From Bacteroidota bacterium (lineage in GTDB: Bacteria; Bacteroidota; Bacteroidia; Chitinophagales; Chitinophagaceae), in NCBI GenBank assembly GCA_023417815.1, contig JAEZEI010000051.1:97910-161909 (forward strand): a stretch of DNA of 64,000 bases, read 5' to 3'. Made by a program: the position numbers and the translations under genes. Of this stretch, positions 29,501 through 39,300 are shown one piece after another. The stretch's first letter is position 1. Every line of letters starts with the position of its first letter. The notes below the pieces were generated by a model that worked only from the letters and a program-made list of their open reading frames with translations, was not told the origin of the DNA and searched no databases.

Positions 29501-31126
29501 CCTGATGTGGTGGAAGCGAATGGTGTTGATATGGGAGGGGATGGTGCAATTGATAATTATACCGATACCGACAACGACGGACTCTCACAGAACGTGGATG
29601 GAAACAATACCGGGGCTCGTATTTCAGGTGTAGGCCTGGGCGTGATCGATCTTGATGGCGACGGGTATCCTAACACCATTGACCTTGATAGTGATAACGA
29701 CGGAATTCCTGATATAATAGAGGTTCTTGGCCCGGATACCAACAACGATGGTAAGCCGGACGCATTTGTGGATGCAAATGGTGATGGAATTCACGATGGC
29801 TTTGTGAACGCAAATGCTTTGTTGAGAACAGGTGCTGATACAAATTCGGATGGCCGTGCCGACTCGTATCCGGAAAAGAATTTTGACAATGATAAGCGTC
29901 CTAATCCTTATGATGTTGACAGTGATAACGATGGTATTGCTGATGTGTTAGAGGCTGGATTTACAGATGCTAACTTTAATGGATTCGTTGACGGCGCCAT
30001 AGGAACTAATGGATGGAGTACCGTGGTTGATGCTCTTCCGGTCCTGAATCTCCCGAACACGGACGGTACGGGTTTACCGGATTATCTTGATATTGATTCG
30101 GATGATGATGGTATACCTGATAATGTTGAAGGAATGACCACTATCGGTTATGTAATGCCTACATGGCTTGATAACGATAGCGACGGTCTCGATAACGCCT
30201 ACGATAATGCTCCTGCAGTTTTTGGGGGCCGCGGTGTTTTCCTGTCTGATAAAGATCTTGACGGCATTCCTGATTATCGCGATCTGGATACCGACTCAGA
30301 TGGTGTTCCTGATATCATTGAAGGAAACGACTTTAATCTTAATGGTCTTTCAGATGATATAGTTACGCTGACAGGCCTGGATACGGATGGCGACGGTTTG
30401 GACAACAGGTTTGATTCTCTTACTTCAACTACTAACAGGAAGGGTACATCGTATAGAATGGGTACAGGTGGTTCATTCTCCGGTGATGCCACACCGGGCA
30501 GCAGGGCAACTGTACAGCGTACCAACCCAATGGATGTGGATCGCGACTGGCGTTCGGTTGGTTATGTTCTTTACGTAAACAGGCTTAAACTAACTGCAGG
30601 GTTGTTCAGTAATAATTCAGCTAACCTGGAATGGGATATTCAATCTCCTGTAGATATCGCAACATTTGAAATAGAGAGAAGCACGGATAATACCAGTTAT
30701 ACAAGGATTGCAGTTCTCCACGATGCTGTAGAAGCTAACGCGGTCCGCAATTTTGTATTACAGGATGATATTTCTGTAATTGATAGGGAATTGATCTATT
30801 ACAGGGTAAAGGTCATTGCTGCGAATGGAAGAGCCCAATACAGCAATGTGGCTGCAGTGAAAAAGACCCTGGGCATTGTAGCTCCTGAGATTTATCCTAA
30901 TCCTGCTGAAGATGATTTTGTGATCAGGTTCGTTTCAAAGGAAAAAACATCTGCTGTGGTTAAGATCCTTGATAAACTTGGCCGAACCATTATGGTTTCT
31001 CAAAGGCAGGTCGCGAAGGGAAGGAATGACTTAACCTTCAATTGTGAAAAATTAAGCGCAGGAGTTTATGTGGTCCACGTAATAATGCCAGAAGAAGAAT
31101 TTACACTTCGACTTATTGTAAAATAG
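26573..31126 (+). CDS. Giant T9SS-exported protein with Asp-rich TSP3-like repeats
   Basis: A 1517-residue surface protein. It has a signal peptide (1-20) and an N-terminal domain (about 25-300). A DUF11-like domain (about 320-470) is followed by a MAM-like beta-sandwich (about 480-685, ending GGGGCGNDIAIDDIQFGIC) and Ig-like segments. From about 870 to 1330 there are many D-x-D-x-DG-I-P-D units (for example DKDKDGIPDYVE, DLDSDNDGIPDVVE), the calcium-binding thrombospondin type 3 pattern. A T9SS sorting domain occupies the last ~80 residues. It is co-transcribed with the M1 peptidase and is a clear paralogue of the 1611-residue protein at 36380. A structural or adhesive role is likely; no enzyme motif is seen. 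Confidence 0.85.
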   Translation: MKNLYSTLSVLLLLTVTVWAQPATVSYPFAVGRTSTCGSSGSADIHYYTYDGITNTIANASGGLVNACVPQLRIGGTPGSTQRFTSSLASVSFNPKDHKIYYLWTALSGTLAPGGPRTYAWSWPVGTCPGTSSNKLDTIRSFKADILGVAFDNNGKGYMLEFTNALPTSPPTYKPLLRSIDFATGAMGGVDTLQMTGGAKIYATGSGDVAMSPSGQMFFVVNNKLFTPNYNSYTGTGSSITCTYLDTVTSSNYFVGLTYAEGETIAAYSGGTCPFQEIVPLTGITSTITKNTSATVKSASDLATIISGIGAAKKLVSVNPTGTPNQYNVVYDIFVHNYGNMDVTNVQVQDNLGLINGNGNVSNVSATFTSNPNGYTINPSYNGTTNINLLSGTPTLPNYPVANSSFTIRITCRLSNIMNGVVYNNSAVVTARDFNSNNLRDSSTNGTVPDLNLNDKPDDIGESQPTPLLVSVTAYEPPCQVLGNVLYRQTFGAGTGLTTSIPIPSLPAGKLGPGKVDYAGTTSAPLGVDRYTLSNNAVNGHANYWISLSDHTGDANGRMLLVNADANNTIFYRDTIVPLCANQQYSLFFYAAFLGNSNYQTVCDGFGGFRYPKITMKIRDQSSGLVITQLSTPDITSNAWNHYGLKFVLPPGFSNIVFELMNEGGGGCGNDIAIDDIQFGICDAGPLVSVNAVAGCLGDVSTFTSSLSDVSALPGTADYQWQVATNIAGPWSNISGQTGPSYVINPLAASDTGKFYRVMVAAEGNMAIAACRYLSGGHKLTGKIPSVAATSASKNKDNICAGIGVTLNLTGGTLGTNATWRWYSGSCAGTLVGTGSSLSVMPSSTTSYYVRAEGDCNSTICRPVNVNILCNIDKDKDGIPDYVESYMPAALQDADGDGISNAFDLDYAGFVDYNNDHINDNFQADGDSDNDGIPNYLDTNFPGRVDSNGDGVDDRFDHDLDGIINMLDLDSDNDGIPDVVEANGVDMGGDGAIDNYTDTDNDGLSQNVDGNNTGARISGVGLGVIDLDGDGYPNTIDLDSDNDGIPDIIEVLGPDTNNDGKPDAFVDANGDGIHDGFVNANALLRTGADTNSDGRADSYPEKNFDNDKRPNPYDVDSDNDGIADVLEAGFTDANFNGFVDGAIGTNGWSTVVDALPVLNLPNTDGTGLPDYLDIDSDDDGIPDNVEGMTTIGYVMPTWLDNDSDGLDNAYDNAPAVFGGRGVFLSDKDLDGIPDYRDLDTDSDGVPDIIEGNDFNLNGLSDDIVTLTGLDTDGDGLDNRFDSLTSTTNRKGTSYRMGTGGSFSGDATPGSRATVQRTNPMDVDRDWRSVGYVLYVNRLKLTAGLFSNNSANLEWDIQSPVDIATFEIERSTDNTSYTRIAVLHDAVEANAVRNFVLQDDISVIDRELIYYRVKVIAANGRAQYSNVAAVKKTLGIVAPEIYPNPAEDDFVIRFVSKEKTSAVVKILDKLGRTIMVSQRQVAKGRNDLTFNCEKLSAGVYVVHVIMPEEEFTLRLIVK

Positions 31127-31145
31127 CTATGCGTTTTTGAACACG

Positions 31146-31178
31146 AAGGGGGCGCCGTTTGGCGCCTCTTTCATTTTT
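31146..31178 (+). terminator. Rho-independent terminator after the 1517-residue protein gene
   Basis: An 11-bp stem with a GGCGCC core (31146-31156 paired with 31161-31171, including G-U pairs) and a GTTT loop is followed by TCATTTTT. It lies 20 bp past the stop. The right arm touches the stop of the convergent peroxidase gene. Confidence 0.75.
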
Positions 31179-32997
31179 GTAAGACCGTATCCGTAAGCGA
31201 TCTCATAAACGCAATGAGATCCCGTTTCTCCTTCTTTGTTAAATTCAATTTTTCAGGGGGAAGTGTTTGATTCGAAGGAGCAATTCGAAGGCCTGTTCCT
31301 CCACCTTTATCGTAAAAGTTTACCACCTCCTCCAAAGTCCGGAAAACACCGTTGTGCATATATGGGGCTGTGAGATCTATGTTTCTTATAGTAGGAGTTT
31401 TAAAGGAAAATAAATGCACTGGCGATCCTGTTGCGAAGTATCTCCCGGAATCCGGATCAAGCCTGGACTTTTTGGCATTTGTTTCAGGGACACCAATAAC
31501 TTCACTTTCCATATGGTAGAATCTTGGGGGTTTTGCACCACTAAAAAGAGGCATAAAATGGCAGGTCCCACACTTGGCTTTTCCCATAAAAAGATTGAAA
31601 CCGTTCTTTTCCTCCGCTGAAAGAGTATTTTCTCCCCTCATTTCCCTGTCGAACCTGCTGTTTAGCGCTATCAGTGTTCTTTCATAGGATGCAATCGCAT
31701 TGCAAATATTTTCAGCTGCTTTCTCTGTGCTTTTGGTTTTGTATGCTGCCTCGTATAATTCTTTATAAACAGGTTTTTTTATGATCATCTCTGCAACTTC
31801 ACTCGCCGAACCATGCATTTCCAATGAATTGTTCAATACCTGCATAACCTGGTCCTCAAGGTTTCTGCTTCTGCTGTCATGAAAATATCTTCTTTGCAAA
31901 GCTGAATTCCAAAGGGTGGGTGCATTACGTGGTAAGGATGAATGGCCATCAAGCGCCAGGCTTGTTTTAAGCCCGTCTGTAAATCCCTTTTTTGGGTCAT
32001 GGCATGTTGCGCAACTTCTGTCTTTGGTAGATGAAAGTTCTTTTTCGAAGAAAAGCCTGCGCCCTAATTCAACTTTTTCAGGTGTTGATGTATTATCATC
32101 TATAAAAACTTTTTCCGTGAAAATACCTGGAGTGAAAAGGGAATTATTTTTTGAAATTGAAGAATAATATGGCCCCCCTGGATTGTCCTCCAAACCAAAC
32201 AATCTTTTGTATTCGCCAAGATATTTTGTCACAGGGTCCAGGTATTCCTGGATGAAAGTCAGCCGGTCAAATGAGTTAAAATCTTTAGAATTCGCAAGGA
32301 TCCGGGAAGCACTTTTGAGTAAGTCCTGTGTTTTATTATACATCCCCGGTAAGTGCTCATCAAAATTCTTTTTATAGTGTACAAGATATTCTGAAAGCCC
32401 CTCAAGCACTGCAGAAGTTTCAGGTAAACCGTTGCCGGAAACTGCCGCATCAATACCGGTTAAGCCTGTGACTGTAACCCGGTACATTCCTTCCATGAAG
32501 GCATCGAACAGGTTTTCATCATTCATGGCGAACGTTTCATTCATTGTAGATAGTTCAACCGCATATCGTGCAACTTCGTCGGCATAGAACTGGAGCTTTT
32601 CCTGTTGGTTCCGATGGTATTTTGGATAGATCAACCCTTCGATCATTTGTAATCCATACGGTTCATTCCACATAACATCGGGTTCATCTTCCTTATAAAA
32701 AATAAACGGAGGGCCGTTTAATTTGGTCGCATGGTAATCGAAGAAATATTCTACCAGAATTTCCATTCGTTTATAGGCCAATCTTGACCGGTAAAAACTA
32801 TTCCTGATATCAGAAATATTTCTTCCGTTGACATCCAATTTTAATTGGGCAGTGGCGTTTATGAGTTCCTGGCATTGCTGTTTAAATGCCATCCGAACAT
32901 TTTGAGATGGAGATTGCCGCGCCCTGAAACCCATGGAAACTATCAGGACAGTGGCTAACAGGCTCAAAAGCAGTTTAAACCGAATAGATGTAGACAT
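31171..32997 (-). CDS. Di-heme cytochrome-c peroxidase (MauG/CcpA family) with long N-terminal extension
   Basis: A 608-residue exported protein. The C-terminal half (about 295-608) is a di-heme peroxidase with heme motifs CATCH (Cys329-His333) and CGTCH (Cys476-His480), plus RNAPTLWNSALQRRYFHD and the late APYMHNGVFRTLEEVVNFYD. The first ~280 residues after the signal sequence form a helical domain unlike the catalytic part (for example MKIL-type helices, ETFAMNDENLFDAFMEGMY). It may be imelysin-like but I am not certain. Substrates could be H2O2 or a protein partner. It sits between two T9SS bicistrons on the opposite strand. Confidence 0.85.
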   Translation of the reverse strand: MSTSIRFKLLLSLLATVLIVSMGFRARQSPSQNVRMAFKQQCQELINATAQLKLDVNGRNISDIRNSFYRSRLAYKRMEILVEYFFDYHATKLNGPPFIFYKEDEPDVMWNEPYGLQMIEGLIYPKYHRNQQEKLQFYADEVARYAVELSTMNETFAMNDENLFDAFMEGMYRVTVTGLTGIDAAVSGNGLPETSAVLEGLSEYLVHYKKNFDEHLPGMYNKTQDLLKSASRILANSKDFNSFDRLTFIQEYLDPVTKYLGEYKRLFGLEDNPGGPYYSSISKNNSLFTPGIFTEKVFIDDNTSTPEKVELGRRLFFEKELSSTKDRSCATCHDPKKGFTDGLKTSLALDGHSSLPRNAPTLWNSALQRRYFHDSRSRNLEDQVMQVLNNSLEMHGSASEVAEMIIKKPVYKELYEAAYKTKSTEKAAENICNAIASYERTLIALNSRFDREMRGENTLSAEEKNGFNLFMGKAKCGTCHFMPLFSGAKPPRFYHMESEVIGVPETNAKKSRLDPDSGRYFATGSPVHLFSFKTPTIRNIDLTAPYMHNGVFRTLEEVVNFYDKGGGTGLRIAPSNQTLPPEKLNLTKKEKRDLIAFMRSLTDTVLQK

Positions 32998-33047
32998 TCT
33001 GACCTATAAAAATATTACAATAATTACTGATTACCAGTGAAAAAGAT

Positions 33048-33078
33048 ACCGACCGGCACAATAAACCGTGTCGGTTTT
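33048..33078 (+). other. Hairpin with T-tail upstream of the phosphatase gene
   Basis: Arms ACCGACCGG (33048-33056) and CCG-T-GTCGGT (33066-33075) pair with one bulged base around a 9-nt loop, followed by TTT. It lies in the 130-bp divergent region, 50 bp before the phosphatase start. It may be a leader hairpin, an attenuator or an operator; no gene ends here. Confidence 0.4.
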
Positions 33079-33127
33079 CGTATATAATAGAATTATTACT
33101 ACAAGTAATAATATTAAATCCAAACCA

Positions 33128-36100
33128 ATGCTGAAAACTGCTTTAGTACTGTTTTTCAACCTATTATTATTTGCCTCGGCCAGTGCCGATGACATATTAA
33201 TTCCTTTTGGACAGAACGCTCCAGGAGCTCCGTCCTGGAAATATAAGGGCGGAGGCACTAACCTGAATGCCGTATCCTGGAAATCACTGGCATATGCAGA
33301 AACAGGTTGGTTAACAGGCACCAGTGCTTTCGGTTTTGGAAGTGGGCCAACCAGGAATACAACCATTCCCGAAGATAATTCTGCAGGGGGCGGAGGTCCG
33401 GTTGGGGCACGCTACCCGACCATGTATTTCAGGAAGGTGATCAACATACCTTCTGTAGCAGTATACACCAGTTTCCAGATCAAGGCCCAGTTTGATGATG
33501 CAATTGTTATCTGGGTTAATGGTGTTGAAGCCTACAGGAATAATATTGGCGCCAGCCCTGCCTATGCTACGTTGGCTACGGCTGCTATCTCAAATAACGG
33601 GAATGACATTTATACAGCCAGTATCAATTCTTCCATGTTTGTAAATGGCAACAACATTATTGCAGTTGAAATTCACCAGAATTCACTCACAAGCAGCGAT
33701 CTTTTCTTTGATATGGAGCTAAAAGGGATAACATCTCCTCCGGATGTAACCATCTTCCCCTTCGGTTCAAACAATGCCGGTGCTCCTTCCTGGAGATATA
33801 AGGGCGGCGGAACCAACCTTGATGCCGTTAGCTGGAAAAGTCTTGGATATGCAGAACCTTCATGGGTTACCGGTAATGCGGCACTTGGATTTGGAGGCGG
33901 ACCTGCCCGCAATACCAATATCCCTGAAAATACAACAGCTGGTGGCGGAGGAAATGCAGGCTCCAGATATCCGACCATGTATTTCCGAAAAGTGGTGAAT
34001 ATTGCTAATCCATCAACTTTTGCAGGATTCAGGTTTGATATGAAATTTGATGATGGTATTGTTGTATACCTCAATGGCCTGGAGATCTATCGAAATAATG
34101 TGGATCTGCCCGGTGGATATAGTTCATGGTCTCCTTCTGCAATTGCCAATAATGGAGCAGATATTTATTCAACCATCATCAGCAAATCAAAATTCGTAGC
34201 AGGCAACAATATAATTGCCGTTGAAATACATCAGAATTCAGCTTCAAGTACTGATCTGTTTTTTGATATGGCATTAACCGGACTGAATTCATCTTCAATA
34301 AACCTGGTACGAGGTCCATATTTACAAATGGGTGGCCAGTCAAGTATAAATATTCGATGGAGAACTGATTTTCCTTCGGATTCAAAAGTGACTTATGGAA
34401 ATGCCTTCGGCACTTATACTTACGAAGTTACTGATGCCACCGACACTACTGAACATGAAGTTACCCTTACCGGTCTGGATCCGGACACCAAATATTGGTA
34501 CACCGTAGGATCTACTACAGATGTTCTCGAGGCAACGGTCAATAATTATTTCAAGACACTCCCAACCAGTACACCGGGACGAAAAGTTCAGATCCTGGCA
34601 TTTGGAGACTGTGGGAATAATTCCACCAACCAGGCTAATGTTCGCGATGCATTTATCAATTATGCGAATGCGAATAATATTGAACCGGATGCATGGATCC
34701 TCATGGGAGATAACGCATATAGCAGTGGCACAGATGCTGAATATACTTCAGGGTTCTTCAATGTATACAAGAACACATTCCTGAGAAATCTTAAGCTTTA
34801 TCCATCTCCGGGAAACCATGATTATGGTAATAACAGTGCTAATAAAGGAAGCAGGACTATGCCTTATTACCTGAATTTCACCACACCTGAAAATGGAGAA
34901 TTAGGTGGGGTGCCATCCAACAGGCCTGCCTATTATTCATTCGATATTGGTGACATCCATTTTCTTTCATTGGATTCTTATGGTCGGGAAAACGGGAACA
35001 CCACACATTTATATGATACGGCGATCGGAAATGCTCAGGCGGACTGGTTAAGGCTTGATCTTGCTGCCAATACCAGGAAGTGGACAGTGGCATATTTCCA
35101 TCATCCGCCATACACCAAAACAAGTCATACGTCAGACACTGAATCTGACCTTATCGCTATTCGTGAGCGATTGGTAAGAATTCTGGAGCGGTATGGCGTT
35201 GACCTGGTGATCTGCGGCCATGCCCACGGTTATGAAAGAAGTTACCTGTTAAAGGGTTATTATAACACATTTGCCAGCCCTATACTCGACGCAAATTTTA
35301 ATGCTGCATTGCATACTGCAACTGGTAATACCCGTAACGGGAAGTATGATGGATCTGCCAATTCATGCGCATACGTTTACAATTCGGGAAAATACAATCA
35401 TGGCTCAGTTTATATGGTCGCCGGATCTGCGGGGCAGTTGGGAGGAAGCGCCTCAGGCTATCCACATGATTGCATGTATTATTCTGATATAACGAATGGC
35501 GGCAGCTTTTACTTTGAAGTGGACAGTAACAGGCTGGACGCTAAATTCATCTCTTATTCAGGATCCGGGGCAACAGTATCACCGGTGATCCGTGATCAGT
35601 TCACAATCTTTAAAGATGTAAACAAAACACATAATCTTGCCGTTCAGCAAGGCACTCCTTTAACACTGGAAGCTTCGTGGCCTGGAACATACCTGTGGCC
35701 AAATAATGGCAATGCAACCTCAAGAAACGTTGTGATCAACAACAATACTGTTGGAAATTTTGTATATACCGTACGGGATAACCAGAACTGTATACAGGAT
35801 GTTTTTAACGTCACCGTTTCGACAGTGCTACCTGTACAACTCACCAACTTTACGGCTACACTGGACCGTGATATTGTGCAGCTTCGCTGGATCACTGAAA
35901 GGGAAATTAATAACCATTCGTTCACTATTGAAAGATCATCCGATGGTGTGAACTATACAGTTCTTGGAACGATCCCGGGTGCAGGAAATTCGTCAGAAAG
36001 CAATACTTACCGCATGACGGATTATATGCCTGGAGATGGAGTTAATTATTACAGGCTCAGTCAAACTGATATTGATGGAGTTAGAAGACATATTGAAGTG

Positions 36101-36370
36101 GAACGTGTGAATTACCGCAGCTCATCCAATTTTAAAGCTACGGTCGTTAATGTATCTCCTGGCAATTTAAATGTTGCGATCAGGAATGTTCATGGTGGGC
36201 AGGTTTATATGAAAGTCCTGGATATAACAGGACGGGAGATATTAACCCGCTCATTTAACACCGGTTCTGATCCGGTCTATCAGACATTACAATTGAGAAA
36301 AGGTGTATATGTACTTCATCTGGCCAATACTCACGGAGACATCTTTACCACCAAGATAATATCGGATTAA
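33128..36370 (+). CDS. Purple-acid-phosphatase-like metallophosphoesterase with T9SS sorting domain
   Basis: A 1080-residue secreted protein starting at the ATG at 33128 (signal peptide to about residue 20). Two similar beta-sandwich modules come first (about 22-200 and 210-395; each has SWKYKGGGTNL-type and RYPTMYFRKV-type blocks and NNIIAVEIHQNS). A fibronectin-III/PAP N-domain follows (about 400-480), then the metallophosphoesterase domain with FGDCG (about 490), MGDNAY (about 527), GNHDYG (about 561), HHPPYT (about 657) and GHAHGYERS (about 697), so the di-metal ligands are complete. The C-terminus is a T9SS sorting domain. It is followed after 9 bp by the 1611-residue protein and likely releases phosphate from extracellular esters. 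Confidence 0.88.
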   Translation: MLKTALVLFFNLLLFASASADDILIPFGQNAPGAPSWKYKGGGTNLNAVSWKSLAYAETGWLTGTSAFGFGSGPTRNTTIPEDNSAGGGGPVGARYPTMYFRKVINIPSVAVYTSFQIKAQFDDAIVIWVNGVEAYRNNIGASPAYATLATAAISNNGNDIYTASINSSMFVNGNNIIAVEIHQNSLTSSDLFFDMELKGITSPPDVTIFPFGSNNAGAPSWRYKGGGTNLDAVSWKSLGYAEPSWVTGNAALGFGGGPARNTNIPENTTAGGGGNAGSRYPTMYFRKVVNIANPSTFAGFRFDMKFDDGIVVYLNGLEIYRNNVDLPGGYSSWSPSAIANNGADIYSTIISKSKFVAGNNIIAVEIHQNSASSTDLFFDMALTGLNSSSINLVRGPYLQMGGQSSINIRWRTDFPSDSKVTYGNAFGTYTYEVTDATDTTEHEVTLTGLDPDTKYWYTVGSTTDVLEATVNNYFKTLPTSTPGRKVQILAFGDCGNNSTNQANVRDAFINYANANNIEPDAWILMGDNAYSSGTDAEYTSGFFNVYKNTFLRNLKLYPSPGNHDYGNNSANKGSRTMPYYLNFTTPENGELGGVPSNRPAYYSFDIGDIHFLSLDSYGRENGNTTHLYDTAIGNAQADWLRLDLAANTRKWTVAYFHHPPYTKTSHTSDTESDLIAIRERLVRILERYGVDLVICGHAHGYERSYLLKGYYNTFASPILDANFNAALHTATGNTRNGKYDGSANSCAYVYNSGKYNHGSVYMVAGSAGQLGGSASGYPHDCMYYSDITNGGSFYFEVDSNRLDAKFISYSGSGATVSPVIRDQFTIFKDVNKTHNLAVQQGTPLTLEASWPGTYLWPNNGNATSRNVVINNNTVGNFVYTVRDNQNCIQDVFNVTVSTVLPVQLTNFTATLDRDIVQLRWITEREINNHSFTIERSSDGVNYTVLGTIPGAGNSSESNTYRMTDYMPGDGVNYYRLSQTDIDGVRRHIEVERVNYRSSSNFKATVVNVSPGNLNVAIRNVHGGQVYMKVLDITGREILTRSFNTGSDPVYQTLQLRKGVYVLHLANTHGDIFTTKIISD

Positions 36371-36379
36371 ATCCGCTAA

Positions 36380-39300
36380 ATGAAGGATATGAAAACAAAA
36401 AGTCTATACCTGTTAATTCTTTTGATATGTTCATTTATAGCAGAAGGGCAGGTATTACGTCCATTTACTTCACGTTACTATAATTCCTCAGTCCGCGGAA
36501 ATATAGTTTACGTTTCAAACAACATAATAACTTCTGCAGGTGCAGGTACTAGTGATGCCCCTCCAACAGGATCTGAAACGAACAATAGTTATCCAGGACA
36601 GTATATTGATATAGATAATGTAAGAAATGTATTCTTCCCTTATTCAACAACCTGGAAGTACCTGGCTAATAATACAAGACCCGCAAACTGGCAGACTGTT
36701 GCATATAACGATGCAGCCTGGCCAACAGGAACAGCAAAGTTCGGATATGGTGATGGAGATGAGGTGACCTGTGTCCCTTCCGGTGGAGGTGGTACTCTCT
36801 GTAATCCTACGGGGAATAAATATATATCGACCTATTTCCGGAAAGTTGTCAATATTCCGAACCCTTCGGCATTTACGGCAATAAGAATGAATGTTATTAT
36901 GGATGACGGTATCGTTGTGTATGTGAACGGTGTGGAGCGTGGCGCATATAATATGCCTGCCGGCAGAACCCATGCTACTCTTGCCAGTGCTGCGTATTCA
37001 CCAGAAGGCGTTCCTGTAGTTTTCAATCTGAACCCGGCATTCTTTAATGCAGGAAACAATACTATTGCTGTCGAAATTCACCAGAACAGTGCAACAAGCA
37101 CAGACCTTGCATTTTCAATGGAACTTGAGGGGATCACGGACGTAACTTTTTTCCCCCATAACACTACATGGAAATACCTTGCAAATAATACAAGGCCTGC
37201 AAACTGGAGCAATGTTGGGTACAATGATGGTGCATGGCCTACAGGAACTGCCCAATTCGGTTATGGCGATGGTGATGAAACCACTTGTGTTCCTTCCGGA
37301 GGTGGTGGAACTACCTGTACCCCTACAGGTAACAAATACATAACCACCTATTTCCGAAAAATTGTAAATATTCCAAACCCCAACCTGTTCTCCTATTTCA
37401 GGATGAATGTGATAAGGGATGATGGCATTGTTATTTATGTAAATGGACTTGAAGTTGCCAGCAATAATATGCCTGCTGGTCGAACCCATACTACTCTTGC
37501 ACTTGGTGCAATAGGAAATGCTGGTGAAACAACGCCAATTTCCTTCTCCATTCCACCATCGGCTTTTGTTGCCGGGAACAATACCATTGCTGTTGAAATT
37601 CATCAGAATGATCAAACCAGTACTGATCTTTCATTCAGTATGGAGCTGGTTGGTATGACCGACAGTTCAGGAACATTCAGTTCCTCATCTTCTGATCTTT
37701 CATTGCCCACTTGTTCTAATGTACTGTTTGCCGGGTTATATTGGGGAGCTGACCAGGGTTCGAGCGGCACGGATAGTTCATGGATCCTCAATGGTTTTAA
37801 TACGGTTAAAATAAAGATCCCCGGCTCTTCTACTTATCAAACAGTTACCGCAAGCCAGGCCGACAGGCATAGTGAAGCATATTCGCCAGGCCTGCCTCAC
37901 ACAGGATATCTTTGCTTTGCAGATATCACTTCACTGATCAACGCTTCAAATCCGAACGGTACTTATACTATTGCTGATGTTATTGGCCCGGAAGGATATG
38001 AAAATTCATGCGGGGGATGGACCATCGTGATTGCTTATGCAAATCCTACTCTCCAGCCAAGAAACCTTAGCGTATTTGATGGAAGTGTTATCATTAACCA
38101 GGGCGATCCACCGGTAGATGTACCCATCACAGGATTTCTTACCCCTCCAGGTGGTCCTGTAAGTTGTGAACTGGGAGCTGTGGTATTTGATGGTGACCGT
38201 GGTGCTGTCGATTCATTTTCTTTCAGACAGTTTGGAGCGCCTGCTTTTTATAATATGGCAACCACTACAGTTCCATTGAACGGAGCTGCAGATGCCTGGA
38301 ACAGTAAGATCTCATATAAAGGTTCTGTAGTAACTACAAGGAGCCCAGCCCATGCAAATACCCTGGGCTATGATGCCTCAATACATGATCTTCCAAATGC
38401 AGGTAATGCGCAACTTGGCAACAGCCGTACATCGGCAACTGTAAGGTTCTCATCTTCCGGTGAAAACTATTTCGTCCAGGTGCTTAGTACATCAATTTCC
38501 CAATACAATCCAACCTTTGCTTTCAGTAAAGCTGCCACCGATATAAACGGAGGATCCACTTTCCCGGGTGACAGCCTGCAATACCAGTTAAATTACAGCA
38601 ATGTCGGAAATGATGCAAGTACAAATACAACTATTATTGATAACATTCCGGCAGGAACTTCATATCTCCCGAACAGCCTTAGCATAAATGGTGTAGCCAA
38701 AACTGATGCTGCAGGTGATGATGAAGCTGAATTTGATCTTGTTAATAACAGGGTAATATTCAGGGTGGGTACTGGTGCAAATGGCGTTAATGGTGGAACC
38801 ATAAATACTTCCGGTTCGGGTAATGTTCGCTTCAGCGTTGTGATCGCTTCTTCCTGTCGTGTGCTCACCTGCCTGCCCTCGATACGGAATACAGCACGGA
38901 TCAATTATACCGGTCTTACTTCAGGCCTTAGCCTCTATGATTCCAGTGGTGTAAATGTGGCCGGCTGTATAACTCCAGGTCCTTCATCTGTTACGCCGGT
39001 TTCTTCGTGCTATACACCTGCTGATACTCTTATCGTAAATCAATGTCCTGTAACTTCTCTGTTGATCCCATGGAGAAGATATGCAGGATATACGATATAT
39101 TCTGCGCAGCCATTTATCCCTGCAAACATTTATAACGCAAACCTTCCTGTAACCGCAAGCAATGTATTCTATGCATACTATACCAATGGTGCAGGTTGTT
39201 CAGATACAGTCAGGATCAATATGATCGTGACAGCATGTCCGGACATTGACGATGATGATGATGGAATTCCGGACTATGTTGAATTCAATAATGCATTGGC

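Noticed and set aside
37115..37615. Leftward 166-codon Ile/Asn-rich frame
   Set aside because: Antisense to the repeated beta-sandwich module of the giant T9SS protein; its repetitive composition mirrors that module.
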